The notes below the pieces were generated by a model. The model was not told the DNA's origin. It saw only the letters and a program-made list of their open reading frames with translations, and ran no database searches. A DNA stretch of 64,000 nt from Paracentrotus lividus. Lineage: Eukaryota > Echinodermata > Echinoidea > Camarodonta > Echinidae. The stretch lies in NCBI GenBank assembly GCA_940671915.1, contig CALNVZ010000174.1, forward strand, positions 16,302,220-16,366,219, written 5' to 3'. Of the stretch, positions 24,293 to 38,700 are shown one piece after another. How positions within the stretch are numbered: position 1 is the first letter of the stretch; each line of letters begins with the position of its first letter. A program made the translations under genes and the position numbers.

Positions 24293-26655
24293 CTGAAAAG
24301 AAATAAGAAAAGGAAAGGGGAAAAACAATAAGAATTAGACATAAACATAAAGGTTGCCGAGTTTTATTTCGAGTGCTCAAAAAAAAAAAAAAAAAAAATG
24401 AACGCTGGTTTTAGTATTTTAACCTTACAAGTCATTTCATTACAAAGTTTTTCAAGTGGGATTTGTCCTCGGGGGTCATTATCCAGAAGCAATTGTGTGG
24501 GGGTAATTGTCCTGGGGTAATAATCCGGGGGTAATAGGCCTATAGTCAAGAAGGTAATTGACCGAAGGGACCGAAGGTAACTATCCCGGAAGTAATAATT
24601 ATCCGAGGGTAATAGACCATACAAGGGGTAAATATCCAGGGGTAATTGTCCACGGGGTTATCAACTGGGCAGCGGGGGGGGGGGGGAGGGGGAAATTGTA
24701 TATATATAGGAGGTAATTATCCGGGGAATTGTTTACGGGGTAATTATCTGGGGAGTAATGCTACAGTCACACAGACACTTACGTATAGATACGTTTGTGT
24801 TGTTGAAATCTTATTTCATCTTCTGTTCTATCATTTCTTATGTATTTCTTGTTTTACCGGATGAACGAAATTATCTATATTTCCACTGCTGACTATGACG
24901 GGTAGGCATCCGTGGGGATCCGCAGAAAAGAAACAATTTTTGGACGCAACCGGACGTAACTCAACGTAAGTGTCTGTGTGACTATAGCATAAGGGGTGTT
25001 TATCTGGGGATTCGTCCACGGCGGAATCAAGCGGGGAAATTGTCCTTGGGGTACTAGGTAAATATTCGGAGGGGTGTAATTGTCTCGGGGATAACTGTCT
25101 GGGGATAGTTATCCGGGGTAATTGGCCAGGGGGCAATATAGATAATTCAAGTTCTCATTAATCATACCCGACGAATGAGTGATTAAAATAATTTTTATTA
25201 AATTTTAAGTTTGATCTATATATTTCAGTGGTCGTATTCAGTCATTGGGTGACTATGAGGAATTACAACAGCAAACATTTTACAAACCCTGCCATAAAAA
25301 TCTTCAGATAATTACAGTTCCAAAATAAATTGCTGATATGCCGTTATAAATGTATTCAAGAGTTCAATAAACTCTCAAATTGGTGGATTTGAGTTAACAA
25401 TCAGATAGAGTGGGTCAAAAATGCTCAGAGAACAGTTATGTGTAGTTTATTCGTTTCCTACAATAGTAACATGCATTAAGCTCAAGTACTTGTTAGGTGA
25501 ATCGTAGAGTATAAACTATACATATAAAATATACATTTCGTGTTATACATGCCCAAAAATAAGGAATAAAAATAACCAGGTTTGGGGCTCTTGGGGCTAT
25601 TAATTTTTGCTTGTACGTTTTATTTTCACTTTTATTTTTTCATCGCTCAGGCGGGGATTCGGGGGGGGGGCTGACGGGTCTGCCTCCCCACCAAAAAAAA
25701 AAAGGAAATAGAGTGTCGCTGACTGACTAAGTGAAACGATCTAACCCCCTATCTCCATGACTGTTAGGTGGTTCTAGGACATCTCCCCCGGAGGACAACT
25801 CCCCCGGGGACAATTCCCGGAGGACAGCTCCCCCGGAGGACAACTCCCCCGGAGGACAACCCTAACCCTAACCCTAAACCCTAACCTATGTTCCTCCGGG
25901 GAGCTGTCCTCCGGGAATTGTCCCCGGGGAGTTGTCCTCCGGGGGAGATGTCCTGATACGCTGTTAGGTGACTAATAATGATTACTATATTACAGGGGTT
26001 GATGTAACTTTATGGAGGCTTGCAAAAATATGAGCTGCATGCTGTCAAATGGATGTAATAATGTACCAAGGACTGTGAATCCCTGAGAAATTCCATTCTG
26101 CTTCACTATAATATGATATTTCCTGTGGAAATATCGATTAAAAAAAATATATTATTTTAATCCATTCTATATGGAGTTTGTAAATAATATATTCAAATAT
26201 CATCTCATCAAAATGTTATAATTTTTAGATACTAAATGAATTGAAACTATCCCTTTAATCTTCAAAAGTGGATTTATATATTCATATCTGTTTTGCCCAA
26301 CGACATAATAATCATGATAATGTTAATCATTAATTTGAATAACCCAACTGATTGCTTTGCGTATATCTAATAAAATCAGAAATCGAATCAATATTATACG
26401 TATATCATCTAATATGGTAATTAAGAATGTGAATGATGCATTGTGCATGCTTTCATTGCACAGACATGCTTAAACTTATACAGTAACCTACAAAACGGGT
26501 CATTTTTGCGTGAGGGAAATGGGAAGGGGGCGTCGTGGTGTGAGGGTATTGCTTTGAAGCCTCGTGGGGCAAAGGGCGATAGGGGAAGAAATAGGAAGAA
26601 GAACGGAAGCCTCTAACGACCAGAGGGGAACCGATAATTAGCGCCCCTTGAGAGT

Positions 26656-26705
<50 letters not shown>

Positions 26706-29700
26706 TATATTTGGAGAGTACCTACAGTATATATTATTGCGACTATATTTAGCCCCTCCCTCAAGGTTTTTCGTGATGATACTGGACCGGAAAAAGAGGC
26801 CTCGCGAAGAAATATCACTTCGGAGGTACGGTTGCAGAGATACAGCAACATCACATTAAAATCAGGAATACCCCCCAAAAAAAATAAATAAATAAATAAA
26901 TAAATAAAAATGAATAAATAAGTAAATAAAAATAAAAACACAAGACGTGTTATTATAAATGTTATTATTTCCCGCGTTTTTCCTTAAACATCCACTATCA
27001 TATATTTATCAAAAGGTATTTATCTGACGAAAAACAGAAAATAATTCTTCTGTCATATATATTTTTTTTTCGGGGGTGGGGGTTGTTTTTATTTAACCCA
27101 TAACTCAAGAAAAAATGGTCAACAAGTTGTCAAAACAGAATTAATGTTTCAGGGCGTATCCAGGGGGGGGGCGCAACAGGCGCGCGCCCCCCTATTGGCC
27201 GACTAAAAAAAAAAAAGAGGAGAAAAAGGGAGAAAGAAGGAAAAAGGGAAAGAAAAGAAGAAGAAAAAGAAAGAAAGAGAAGGGAATTTGGTTCTAAACG
27301 ACAAAACTAAGGCCTTTAATGTGGGGAGGGCCCACGAGGCCGACTTTTCTCATGTATTTGCAAATAATTGCTCAAACGCCCTTTTTTTAAGAAAAAGAAA
27401 TACATTAGTGACGAAAAGTAAAAAATATTTAACCTAAAGTTTCAAAATTTCACAAAGAAAAAGAGGCCTCTTGGACCCTCTGCCTCCTGGGCCCTCGGCC
27501 TCCTGGGAAAATCAAGTTGGCCTCATGGGTTTATTAGAAAGTACCCCTTTATTAATTCAATAACTTTTTGAAACCCAATTTTTGGCTCGCGCTTTCGCGC
27601 TCGCTGATGCCAAATCAAATGCACAATAATAACTCTAAATTTTACCTAAAAAAAATTCTAAACCCAAATTTTCGGCTCGCGCTTCGCGCTCGCTGACACC
27701 AAATCAAATGCACAATAATAGTTCTAAATTTTACCTTAAAAAAATTTTAAACCCACAAATTTTCGGCTCGCGCTTCGCGCTCGCTGATACCAAATCATAA
27801 TGCACAAATACAACTCCAATTTTTACTTTAAAATTTTCAGCTCGTGCTTCGCGCTCGCGGATACTAAATTGGGTCTATTATACACAATAATCTACCCATT
27901 TTCTAGTACTAGAAAATGCCCCTTTATTTATTTCATATAACTTTAAAAAACCTCAACATTTTCGACTCTGCGTTTCGCCGCTCAGCAGATTCCAATTCAG
28001 AGGGTATATAATGCACACATAAATAGGTTCTACGCAACATACATTGTCTTAGGGTATAGAACTATTAACTTTTGTGATAATTGAAAAAAAATGTGGAATT
28101 TCATGTACAATATGAATTAGAAGAACCCCCTCCCCCTTCCCCTGACGGCATAAAAATTTCCTTGCGCCCCCCTATTGGGAAATCCTGGATACGCCCTGAT
28201 GTTTGTCAAGGGCTGGGAGCCGCGAGGAGCTAAACGAGAAAAGGAACCATTAGATTTGTGATTTGGCTCAGCACCTCAACTTTACAATAACGCTCCGCGG
28301 CCCCTGTTTGCATCACGAGTATGACAATCAGCAAAATGTAAAGATGCTCCAAAACGAGCTATATGTTCAGGGACAGTATCTCTTTAAGGCCTATTACTTC
28401 GTCTTTTTAATTTGAATGTTTTACTGAAATTCAAGTGGTTTTATAACATCACATAAATAAATGACAAAATATAAGTGAAAGTTTTGAAGAAAATCCACTA
28501 AAGAATGAACAAGTTATGTGAATGTTCAAAATTTTGATTTAATGATGTCACTTGCGAGCTGCTCTCTCAATAAGTTGGGCATATACATTCCATAAATGTG
28601 ACTTTTTTTTTTTTTTTTTTACTGTTCTTGATTAACGAATATTTCTATTTAACAAGAGAGTAGACTAGGAACACAAATCCCACAGGGGCCTTATTTAAGG
28701 AGTTCGTTCAACCCACACCACATAAAAGGTTTGCCACCATAGGGGGGTAAGTATGGACGCCCCTAGATCACTGCTAGTAGGTAGCAGTCTCAAATTGTGG
28801 TATCTCCCTTTTTCTACAGCCCCTACAAAAAAGGCCGCCTTTTTACAAAAAATAATATTTTTAGAAAAAAATATAAATAATTCTCTAAACTCAATGAGTT
28901 GGGTCTCATATAATAAGGGAAGAAGAAGAAGACAACTGAGAAGGTACAAGTAAGGAAAGGTGCTATAGTAAAACCAGAAATAATGTGTAAATTGGAGAGC
29001 TATTATGGCGTTAGAAGAACAAATTTAAGTGTTAAGCATTCTTTAAAATGTAATGGTGCAAAATCATAAATACTATACAAATACAGATCTTTTGTTAGTA
29101 AGGTGCTATCTCACTTCGCGGAGACAAAATTTATATTCTGTTCGCGGAGACGTCTCTTGGCGAAGTGAGATAGCACCCTAAGACTGTTCTTATCTGTAAT
29201 AGGGAGGTTATTCCAAAATGATCCCACCTTCAAAAGAAAAGCTTTTCTTCCATTTTCGGTTCTGACTTCCTGCTGCAATCCACTTCGCGAGAGACGCTCG
29301 CGACGGATAAAAAAGTATTTTAAGAGACATCTCCGCGCAATTTATATAAAAAATTAATCTGAAAGTAGTCCCAATCCGTCTCTCGATAATTCAGGAGACG
29401 TCCCGAGAGTCTCCGAGAGCGTCTCCGAGACAATTGATGAAAACAAAATCTGAAGTAGTCCCAAATCCGTTCGCAAACGTCTCGGAGACGTCTCCGATTT
29501 CGGAGACGGATTTGGAACTACCACCATTTTTCATAATATGTCGCAAGAACGTCCTCGGAGACGCAATTTATTTTTAAAAATCCGTCTCAAAATTCAGGAG
29601 ATGTCTCGGAGAAGTCTTCGAGACCGTCTCTATACTTCTTATCGGTCGTGAGACGGGAATTTATTCTGTCGAGGGAGACGTCTCCGCGAAGTGGATAAGG

Positions 29701-32700
29701 GTGCTATCTCACTTCACGGAGCTCTCCCGCGACAGAATAAAGCCAAAATCGTCTCCGCGACGGATAAAAAGTGAGTCTCCGAGACCATCTCCTGTGAATT
29801 TTGGAGACGGATTTTAAAAAATAAATGCCGCGGAGATGTCTCGGAGAACGTCTTGGAGACGGATTGGGACTACTTCAACTTTTTTCCATTAAATTGTCCG
29901 CTGATACGTCTCGGAGACTGTTTATCCGTCGCTGAGACGAAATTTTCTATTCTGTCCGCGGAACGTCTCCGCGAAGTGAGTAGCACTAACACCCTAAAAG
30001 CTTGGGAGAAAAAAGATGGCTCGATGATTCTGGTCGTTAGTCAGTTTTTAATTTGAGGAACATTTATTTATGTTTAATTTTATAATACGATCATTTAACA
30101 GCATTATTAATTCTAAGAAAACTTATGTGACGAATAAGACTTCAAGTGAAATTTCATCCATGAAATTGTAGCAGGGGTTGTGTACAAGAATACATTTTTT
30201 CAATTTCCAATTCCTCTAAATGAACATAAATTGACTATGAATTATTAAGATATTGGTGTAACAAATGGACGATATCAACTTCCAATCTATAAAAAAATTA
30301 AAATGACCAAAGTTATGACTATCTTAACATTGCATGTTTATGCCTCCAATGACCACAGAAAAGGTATAAAAAATGACATTAACTTGTTAAACTCGACCAT
30401 TATCGTTTATGAATAAAATTGAACAAGATATTAAAGTAATTAGCATTAAGAGGCTATCATCTGAATTTCTCTTGAATTAAATTTTGGATGTATAATTTGA
30501 TGACGTTACCACAATATTCGTCGTTCAATAAAGAAGCAAACTGAACAATTTGAATAATTATGAATATGAAGATATGGACGGTTGAATATATCCTGCATGC
30601 AACTGTAATGTTTCATACAAAATTTATTTAGCTATGATTATGTCTCGTGCTGGGCTTTGGAAGCACATGCTTCTTGACGCACGGCTGCTTGGCGAACCCA
30701 AAGCCGCTATTATTTTACATAAGAAGCCTACTTTATTATTATATTATTTAAAATATATTCAAAAAAGCAGTTTAACATTAAAGTTAATCCTCCAATATCT
30801 TAATGTGGATATTTGAGGTCATTTGGGACAATGGTATTATAGTATATGCAATTGATCATGAACATGCAATTTATCCCTCCGACCTCAATATTGCATAATT
30901 CAAGTATGCCCCACTGAGCCATTGTTTGCAACCATAATATTAATTTAGGAAAGTATCACTTGTTAATCGGTGATTTGGTTTGTTTCAAGTTTTCCAACGG
31001 TGCCGATGCACATGTATCGCGGACGGGAAGAAGGGCACATTAATTTTACAATCATACCTCTCACTGTTAGAAATAAACATTTTTTAAAAATCTTAAAACA
31101 CTACGTGTTAACCCGGAATAATTAAATAATAATAATAATCGGGTTTTATTAACCCAGGTAGCCACTTCAGTTCTGACAACTGTTCTCCAAGCGGGCCCTG
31201 CATGATGTTATTATTACCCCCAAGCTCCTTGTTAAAAGGCAACTTTTAAGTACCATTTTTGTAAGTCTTTGGTATGACTCGGCCGTGTTTCGAACTCACG
31301 ACCTCCCGTTCATGAAAGCAAGAAAGGCTACCGTTTTACGGGCGCTCTAACCGATTGCGCTATCACGTGAATCGCACAGCGTTGTTGAAATATTAAACAA
31401 CCTGTAGTTGTTTAAAACTTTAACACTCTTGTTGTTTAAAAGTTTAAACAGCCTGTTGTTTAATGGTATAATTAAACAAGAAAGATGTTTAAAATATCAA
31501 CAGTGTTTTTAACGCTCCGCTCAACAAAAAAAAACAAAAAAAACAAAAAAACAAAAAAAAAACAAAATTGTCTGAAACAAAAGTGAAACGGAAATTCTTT
31601 GTGCCCATTTGATCTTCGGCAAGGGTAGCAGCAACTCCCATCTTTTAACATCCGTTGGTATGACGTGGCCGGGTATCGAACCCACGACCTCCCGATTATG
31701 AGGCAGACGCTGTATCCAGTGAGCCAACACATCGGTATAATACTTTTTCTCAACATGTGTGAGGCATAATTTCTCCGCCATGATTGAAATGTGGCGCCGA
31801 TTTACCTTGCATGAAACGAATGATGCCATTAGCTCATGACTAGTGACACCTCGGCCTTTTTAAACAACCCTCTGTTTAATATATCTCTAAACACTTCTTG
31901 TTTAAGGCTATAAAACCTTGATTTTCCGGTTTTTATAATTTTATGATCGTTCTATGACCCATACATTATTGTACTCCAGACCTGAAGAAGACGGAGGTAC
32001 TAGTCCGTCGAAAATTTGAGACTGAAAAATCTAATAAATTGGCGAAAATGCATTACTGGACTACATGTTTTTTTTGTTTTGTTTGATGATCACCTGCCAA
32101 TAGGTGAAACTCTATGATGTTTATTCCAGGGTATATAGGGATATCCGTTCTTGACGAGAAGTATTTCAAACTTCCTGTGTTTACTATATACCGAGTGAGT
32201 CAAAAAAAACTTTACACCTAGAAAAATGTCAATAAAAAGAAAACCAATTTATAAACCCTAATTTATTTTACATGTTCTGAAAAAGTAACTCCTTCCGCAT
32301 CTTCTGGTACTATTTTTGTGTGGTATGTCTTTACGCTTGGATGAACACGAGGCATTGTTTGCAAACATGTCATTTTCGAATTGTGCCAGAATGGGAGTAA
32401 AATCAAAACAACAAAAAGCTAGAGAAAGGCAACTTCATCCTGATTAAAATAGCATAACCTTTTAACTAAAAGGTCTTCCGGTTAATAACTTGGCAGGGAT
32501 GTTGGTACACATATTGACTACATTTTGTATAAAAATGAGATAGATCTGTAATGTCAGGCATGAGTAAGCACACGTCAAAGACAAAATAATCACTTTTCAA
32601 AAGTATTGGGAGCCTTTTTTTAGGTCTGTCAGTGGCAATTTGCTCTTTAATGTGTACCCATTCGTGCATTACTTCACGATTCAATTTAATTTTCATACAA

Positions 32701-35700
32701 AATGTAGTCAACTATGTGGTAACAACATTCTTGGCCAAGTTATTAGCGGAAGACATTTCCGTTAAAAAGTTATATTTTTTAATCAGGATGAAGTTGCAAT
32801 TCTCTAGTTTTTTGTTGTTTTGATTTTTACTCCCATTCTGGCACAATTCGAAAATGACATGTTTGCAAAACAATGCCTCGTGTTCATCCAAGCGTAAAGA
32901 CATACCACACAAAAATGGTACCAGAAGAGATGCGGGAGGAGTTACCCCTTCTCAGAATATGTAAAATAATTTGGGGTTTATAAATTGGTTTTCTTTTTAT
33001 TGGCATTTTTCTAGTGTATAAAGTTTTTTTTTGACTCACTCGGTTATTTGTCACGGTCAGGAGTATTGTCCGAAGGGCTTCTCACTGGATAGTTTGTCCA
33101 TGTCATCAGCCGTAATCCGACATAAGTGTTTTGATGTAACTTGATGTTAAATTTCTCTTCAAGGATAGCAAATATTTGACCTTAATTATGACAGCTTGTT
33201 AGGCTTACATGTTTGGATTAATACTCAATTTCATGACCCTTGTTGGCTTCTGAAGCTTTCGTAATAAAATTTTTATTTTGAAACGTCACTGCTCTCCCAT
33301 AAGTTGTCTAATGTAAATTCATGAAATTTCATTTTTCAGAAGGATATTAATAACCTACCTACACGGTTGATATAGGCCTATCATTAAAAAAATTTGATTG
33401 TATACATGCCTCTCTTGTTGAATAGAAATATTCGTTAATCAAGAAAGAACAGTAAAAAAAATAAAAAAAAAAAAGTCACATTTATGGAGTGTATTATGCA
33501 CACCTATGAGGAGCAGCCTCGCAAGTGACAAATTTTAAAACATTCACATAACTTTGTTGATTCTTTAGTGGATTTTCTTCAAACTTAACTTATATTTTGT
33601 CATTTATTTATCCGATGTTTAAAAACCACTTGAATTCCGGTATAAACTACGAAAGTAATGAAAAGACGTCAGTCAAAGTGTTTATTAGATGTTAATCTTT
33701 AATGTAAACCGTAGTTGTTTTTGAGACGATCCCGAAGTGAATACATTCCCATATAATACATAGGAAGAGTAGCGACCAAGTAGAGCAAGGTGGCGCTATT
33801 TCCATAAATACTCAACATACATAAGGCGCCCAACCTGTAATTATCATCTCATTGAGAACTTTGTGTTCATTTTGAGGTTTGATAAATTTTATATAAAACA
33901 GCCTTAAATTCACTCGGTGATTGGTCATGTGGAACGGATAGACAAATTATTCCTCCTTTCTAATTTAGCCAAGAAACTAGCTGTTTACCGCTCATTTTTA
34001 AAATAAATCGATATAGCGCCCCCTCATGGCCGAAACTAACTAATCAATTGGCAGTCAAAAGTAAGAATTTGATATCAAACCCTTGCGCGTTCTAATGGTT
34101 ACATAACCAGGCCTAATTACTTCGAAGACACAAAAAATGTGAGTGCGAGCCAACCCAAAGACAAAATAAGCTAATTTCAAAACGCCAGATTGACGAAAAA
34201 TGTATTAATATTGATCGGTTTAATGACACCGGATTCCCAGGAAAGCAAGACTTGGACACTCTTTGCACAAAATGGGAAATATTCTAGGCAGTTGTTTTGG
34301 AACTATATGACGAGCGTGAATGTAGAAGCCAATTTACTGCCTCAACTTCCTATCCAACAGTGTCCGCGAGAGGGCGTATATTTTTCTTGTTTAAATGAAA
34401 AATCGAGCTGGCTATGCCTATGTTTTGAGACCAACAGTGAGAAGATGAGTAAATTGTCTTTAAATTACTACTAGACATTAGTTAGCCACCAATTTTCACC
34501 GCTTTTCTCTGCTAACGTTTCGAAATCTAAAATTAACACACGAGTCAATGGGGAAATATTTACCGCTGTGAAACCTAATATAGTGCCAAGCCTTAACATT
34601 ATTTCTTCCCAGTTTTAGCATACGAAGCTTAATGATTGCCCTTCCGATAACCATTCTTAAATGTGAATCATATGCACACATTTTTGTCTATCAGCTGTTC
34701 AAAGTTTTAAAATTTTCGGAAGGGTTGGGTCGAATGAATATTTTTTGCTCTCTGTCGGTAATTAGGCGTGTGTGACCATAATAATGGCGCTAAGCTGGAA
34801 CAAGAGAGGATGTGCCAACTGGCATCTATATATACAGCCTACATAATAGCTGTGATGAACTGCCGGTCGTAAGGTTTCTCCGTTGTTTTATTAAAAAGTA
34901 AATCAACAAAAATCATTTTTTACAGTTCAAAGTCAGTTTTGACAAATATTGAAATTTGTAATAGCTCTTACGACTGAAGGCACATGATGATAATCTGGTA
35001 TTGTAAATATAGTAGGCCTACATGTATGTCACTAATATATCACTGAGCCATGCCCTGTAATTCTGCCTAACGGCTGTGCTACAGTTGATTTTGTGCGTAA
35101 AATCACCCATGGGGTAGGTTGTTACAACAACATACCCCATGTCGAGGTAACAACTTACCCCAATTACATTATGTATGTAAAATTACATTTTGTCTCGATT
35201 TTCAGGTATTAATATTTTTATGTTTCTATTATTATTTTTGCTCTACTTTATCTACTGTTAACGATGCCAAGAAACTAGAAAGTTGAAACAAAAGTATGGT
35301 ATAAGAGATTTACACATTGTCACCTTACCCCGTATGTTTACATTTTGTTACAATTTACCCCGTATGGTGTAACAACTTACCCCGTATACGGGTTAGGTTG
35401 TTACAAAAAATGTCTTCATTAATTAAGCTGCAGTTAATTAGTGTTTATATGTTTTCAAGTTTTATGTGCCTCAGGTTTTAGCAAACATAATAGGCTAACT
35501 ACAAGACTACTACAGACCCAATTGAGTTCTTTCATTAGAATTATCTGGCTCAAAATGTGAATTTTGTAACTTCCATCCCCTGTCTCCCCTATTTTCCATG
35601 GTGAATTGTCCTATATGTCTGTCCGGGTCTAGTTGTCTGGATTGCCATCCAAGGGTAGTTATAATTATTTATTTTATATACACTGTTAGGTCGCTGTTTA

Positions 35701-38700
35701 AAAATTTCACTGTTTAACAAATTATTGTTTAAAAAATTTAACCATTCTTGTTTAATATTTAAACATTGTTGTTAAAAACACTGAGAACTGTAACAACTGA
35801 CCCGTGTAACTTCCATCCCCGGTCTCCCCTATATCTCCGAATAATCCGGGGAGGATTTTAATCATCACTTGACCAAATTAGCTGTTCTACATTTTGAAGA
35901 AGAAAAAAAATCTTTAAATGAAAGACAGACATTTTTGTCCTAAAAATATATTAGGTAGATAAATTGAATGACTAAAAATTTTCAATTTTCATTTCAATTC
36001 CAGTGACTAGGCAGATATGGATCTGATTGATTCGATTAAACCCTAGAGATCTAACCATCAATCAAATCACCATCACGGTAATCCAAGTTCAATCTCAGTC
36101 TTATCAATAATTAATAATGGTTTATATTATGTATGAATATGAAAATATCGGTTGACCTCAAGAGAGATATTACAACTTACAAAATATTTCCCAAGAGTCA
36201 GAGGAAGTCCACATAAAAGTAGAATATGGTTTTGAGACTAAATAACCATAAGCCGAGAGATTAAATAACCATAATTATAAAGAGTCTGATACCCTTAATA
36301 CGCATGGACACGCATTCATCATGTGAAATCTACCATAAAGTAATCAAGTATTCATTCACTAATTTGATATAGCTATTACATTATTTACATTATTTACTAT
36401 TATGTTTATTTACTGAATGGTTTATTATTTAAAGGATCATGACTATATCGAACCCATGAATATTTGTGATTCGGAGATTACTCCTTGATCTATTCATGGA
36501 CACTAGTGTCCATGATATATTGCAGCTATGACACCCCTTTTAATTTGACACTTTTAAAAGGGTTTCTGAAAGTGTTGTATTGATCCTAAGGCAGTGTATT
36601 CCCGTTGTAAACCTAATGCGACTATCCATTCTAATAAAAGCAATTTCATCCACGATGCCACTCGCTTATCGAAAGCATAATATTGAACACATCAATATTT
36701 CGGGGATGTTAATGCCTTAATGAAAGGTAGTTCATTACAATTGAATTCTTTTTTTTTTTTTAATATTCTCGCTCTAATCATGTCTATGCCAATGGAAAAC
36801 TTACAGTAAGAGGGATTGCTTAAATTACTGCCACCTAAAACAAACAAAAAACAAACAAAAAAAAAAACAAAAAAAAAAACGAAAAAAAAAACAAAAGAAA
36901 ACAAAATAATATAATCATATATTAATGACTATTATATTCAAATAATATTTTTCTCTCCAAGATTTATGCACGATGAAAAAGCAATTAGATAATGGTATCA
37001 AGGCATTGTACCACGGGGAGTCAGTCAAATGGAGGTTATTAAGATTCTAAATGCATCTAAAATAGTTTGAATTATTAATGCCGTATACATGTATACAGTG
37101 ACACATGAAGAAAGAATAATTTATATCAGAAAGCATAGACTGAAATGAACACGATCAGGATAACACCGCAGCCCTATGCACATGATGGAAGGAAATATCA
37201 TTTTTTTTTTAAATTTATTGTGAAGCATAATGATGCTTATTAATACAATTTTTTTAGGGCTACCTTTTGACCTAGCCGAGCACTGAAAGCATGTTTATAG
37301 ACCCCAAAGCTCAGATTTTTCGCAAGAGAATTTGAAAACACAGGTACATGTAATATTAAAATGCCCTGAACTTTACTGTATGACCTTAAAATCTTTAGGG
37401 GCGTGGGGCGCAAGAGCTTCTGAGGTCACGGAGGAGGGGGGGGCGGGGATAAATGATTACACAGTGGCCTCTTGTTCGGTAACTCTTGGTAAATGTTTTG
37501 TTTTTTTTTTTAGAGAGAAGGGATGGTAATAAAATGCATAATTAAGTATCAAGAAGGTGTTGTAGCAAAAATCATTTTGTAAGGCATATAGACGGATATT
37601 TAGAAATTTCTTCCTGTTTTTTAACCCACTTTATCGAAAGAAAAACCAAATCTAATAAGTAACTTTGCACATCGCATATGGACAGTCTACATCCACTCTG
37701 GGCCAAGCGGGATTGAATAAAAATATATTATTTTAAGAGATCAGCGTAGAAAAGATAAAAGAAAATCGTTTCAAAGGGGGAATGAAAGGGGGCGATTGAA
37801 CATCATAGGACTATAAAAAAAATCAACATATTATGTATGGCGACTTATGTTTAGACGCTTGAAATCTGAGCATGGAATAAAAATTCTTTCCGATCAGTGC
37901 TTCGGGAGCCCAGCCTCCACATTTGAATAGGAAAATTTGCATATCAACAAAAGACTAAACACCAGTAGACGACCTAGTACGAGCATTGCTGATAACATGA
38001 AATATTAAGCATTTCTTCACAGTCAGACGAGGTTTATTGGACGAGGGTATTATGGATGCGGGTGAATGATTGTTTGTTCCTCAGCAAAATTTGGGTGTCA
38101 CATAACCTTCGCGACGCCCTATGAGTTCATGAAATATTACCACAGTTTTGAGGATGCCCATTGAAGTGAAAACATTATGCTCGCTGGTACTGTCTCGCTT
38201 ACCCCCGTGTTTTTTCTTTGCAAAAGTTTTGCAGGGGTCGCTATTATAGGTTTTCCCGGCAATTTATTGGTTTTGTCCTAATCAATTTTAGAACCATCTG
38301 AGGCATTCATTCTTTCGGAAAAACACGCTGATGCAATACCGAAATGATTGCCAGTCAAAATCGTATCTCGAGAGTCACCACAGAATGTAGTTGAACGCGT
38401 TACTGCGGGTAATATATTTCGTAATTTCCACTTCTACTTCAACTTAGTAATATAGGTCATACAGCATAAGACAACATCCTGTCGGGGCAAATACAATTTC
38501 AAGATTCGTCTTCATTTTCAAATTTCTCAAATGTGACAAGACATTTCAGGTTTACGACTCAGGCTATAGCTCTCTGGGGGTGCATATTTGTCACTGGGTA
38601 AGTTTGAGAATGCAATTACCAAGAATTAAGGCCTTAGAATCGAATTTGGAAGCTTGTAACAGTTACTGTTGTTCTAATAATGCGGAGACGATGTTGTGGT

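Noticed and set aside
23716..24348. 210-residue minus frame overlapping the K2P exon.
   Set aside because: Alternate frame of the real channel exon; Arg/His-rich translation typical of a shadow.
25860..25890. True chromosome end or interstitial telomere fusion.
   Set aside because: The CCCTAA run is only ~30 bases and sits exactly between inverted arms with a target duplication, so it is part of a mobile element.
26453..26941. 162-residue minus frame with hydrophobic ends.
   Set aside because: Its ends are the AATA and AT microsatellites; the middle has no exon signals.
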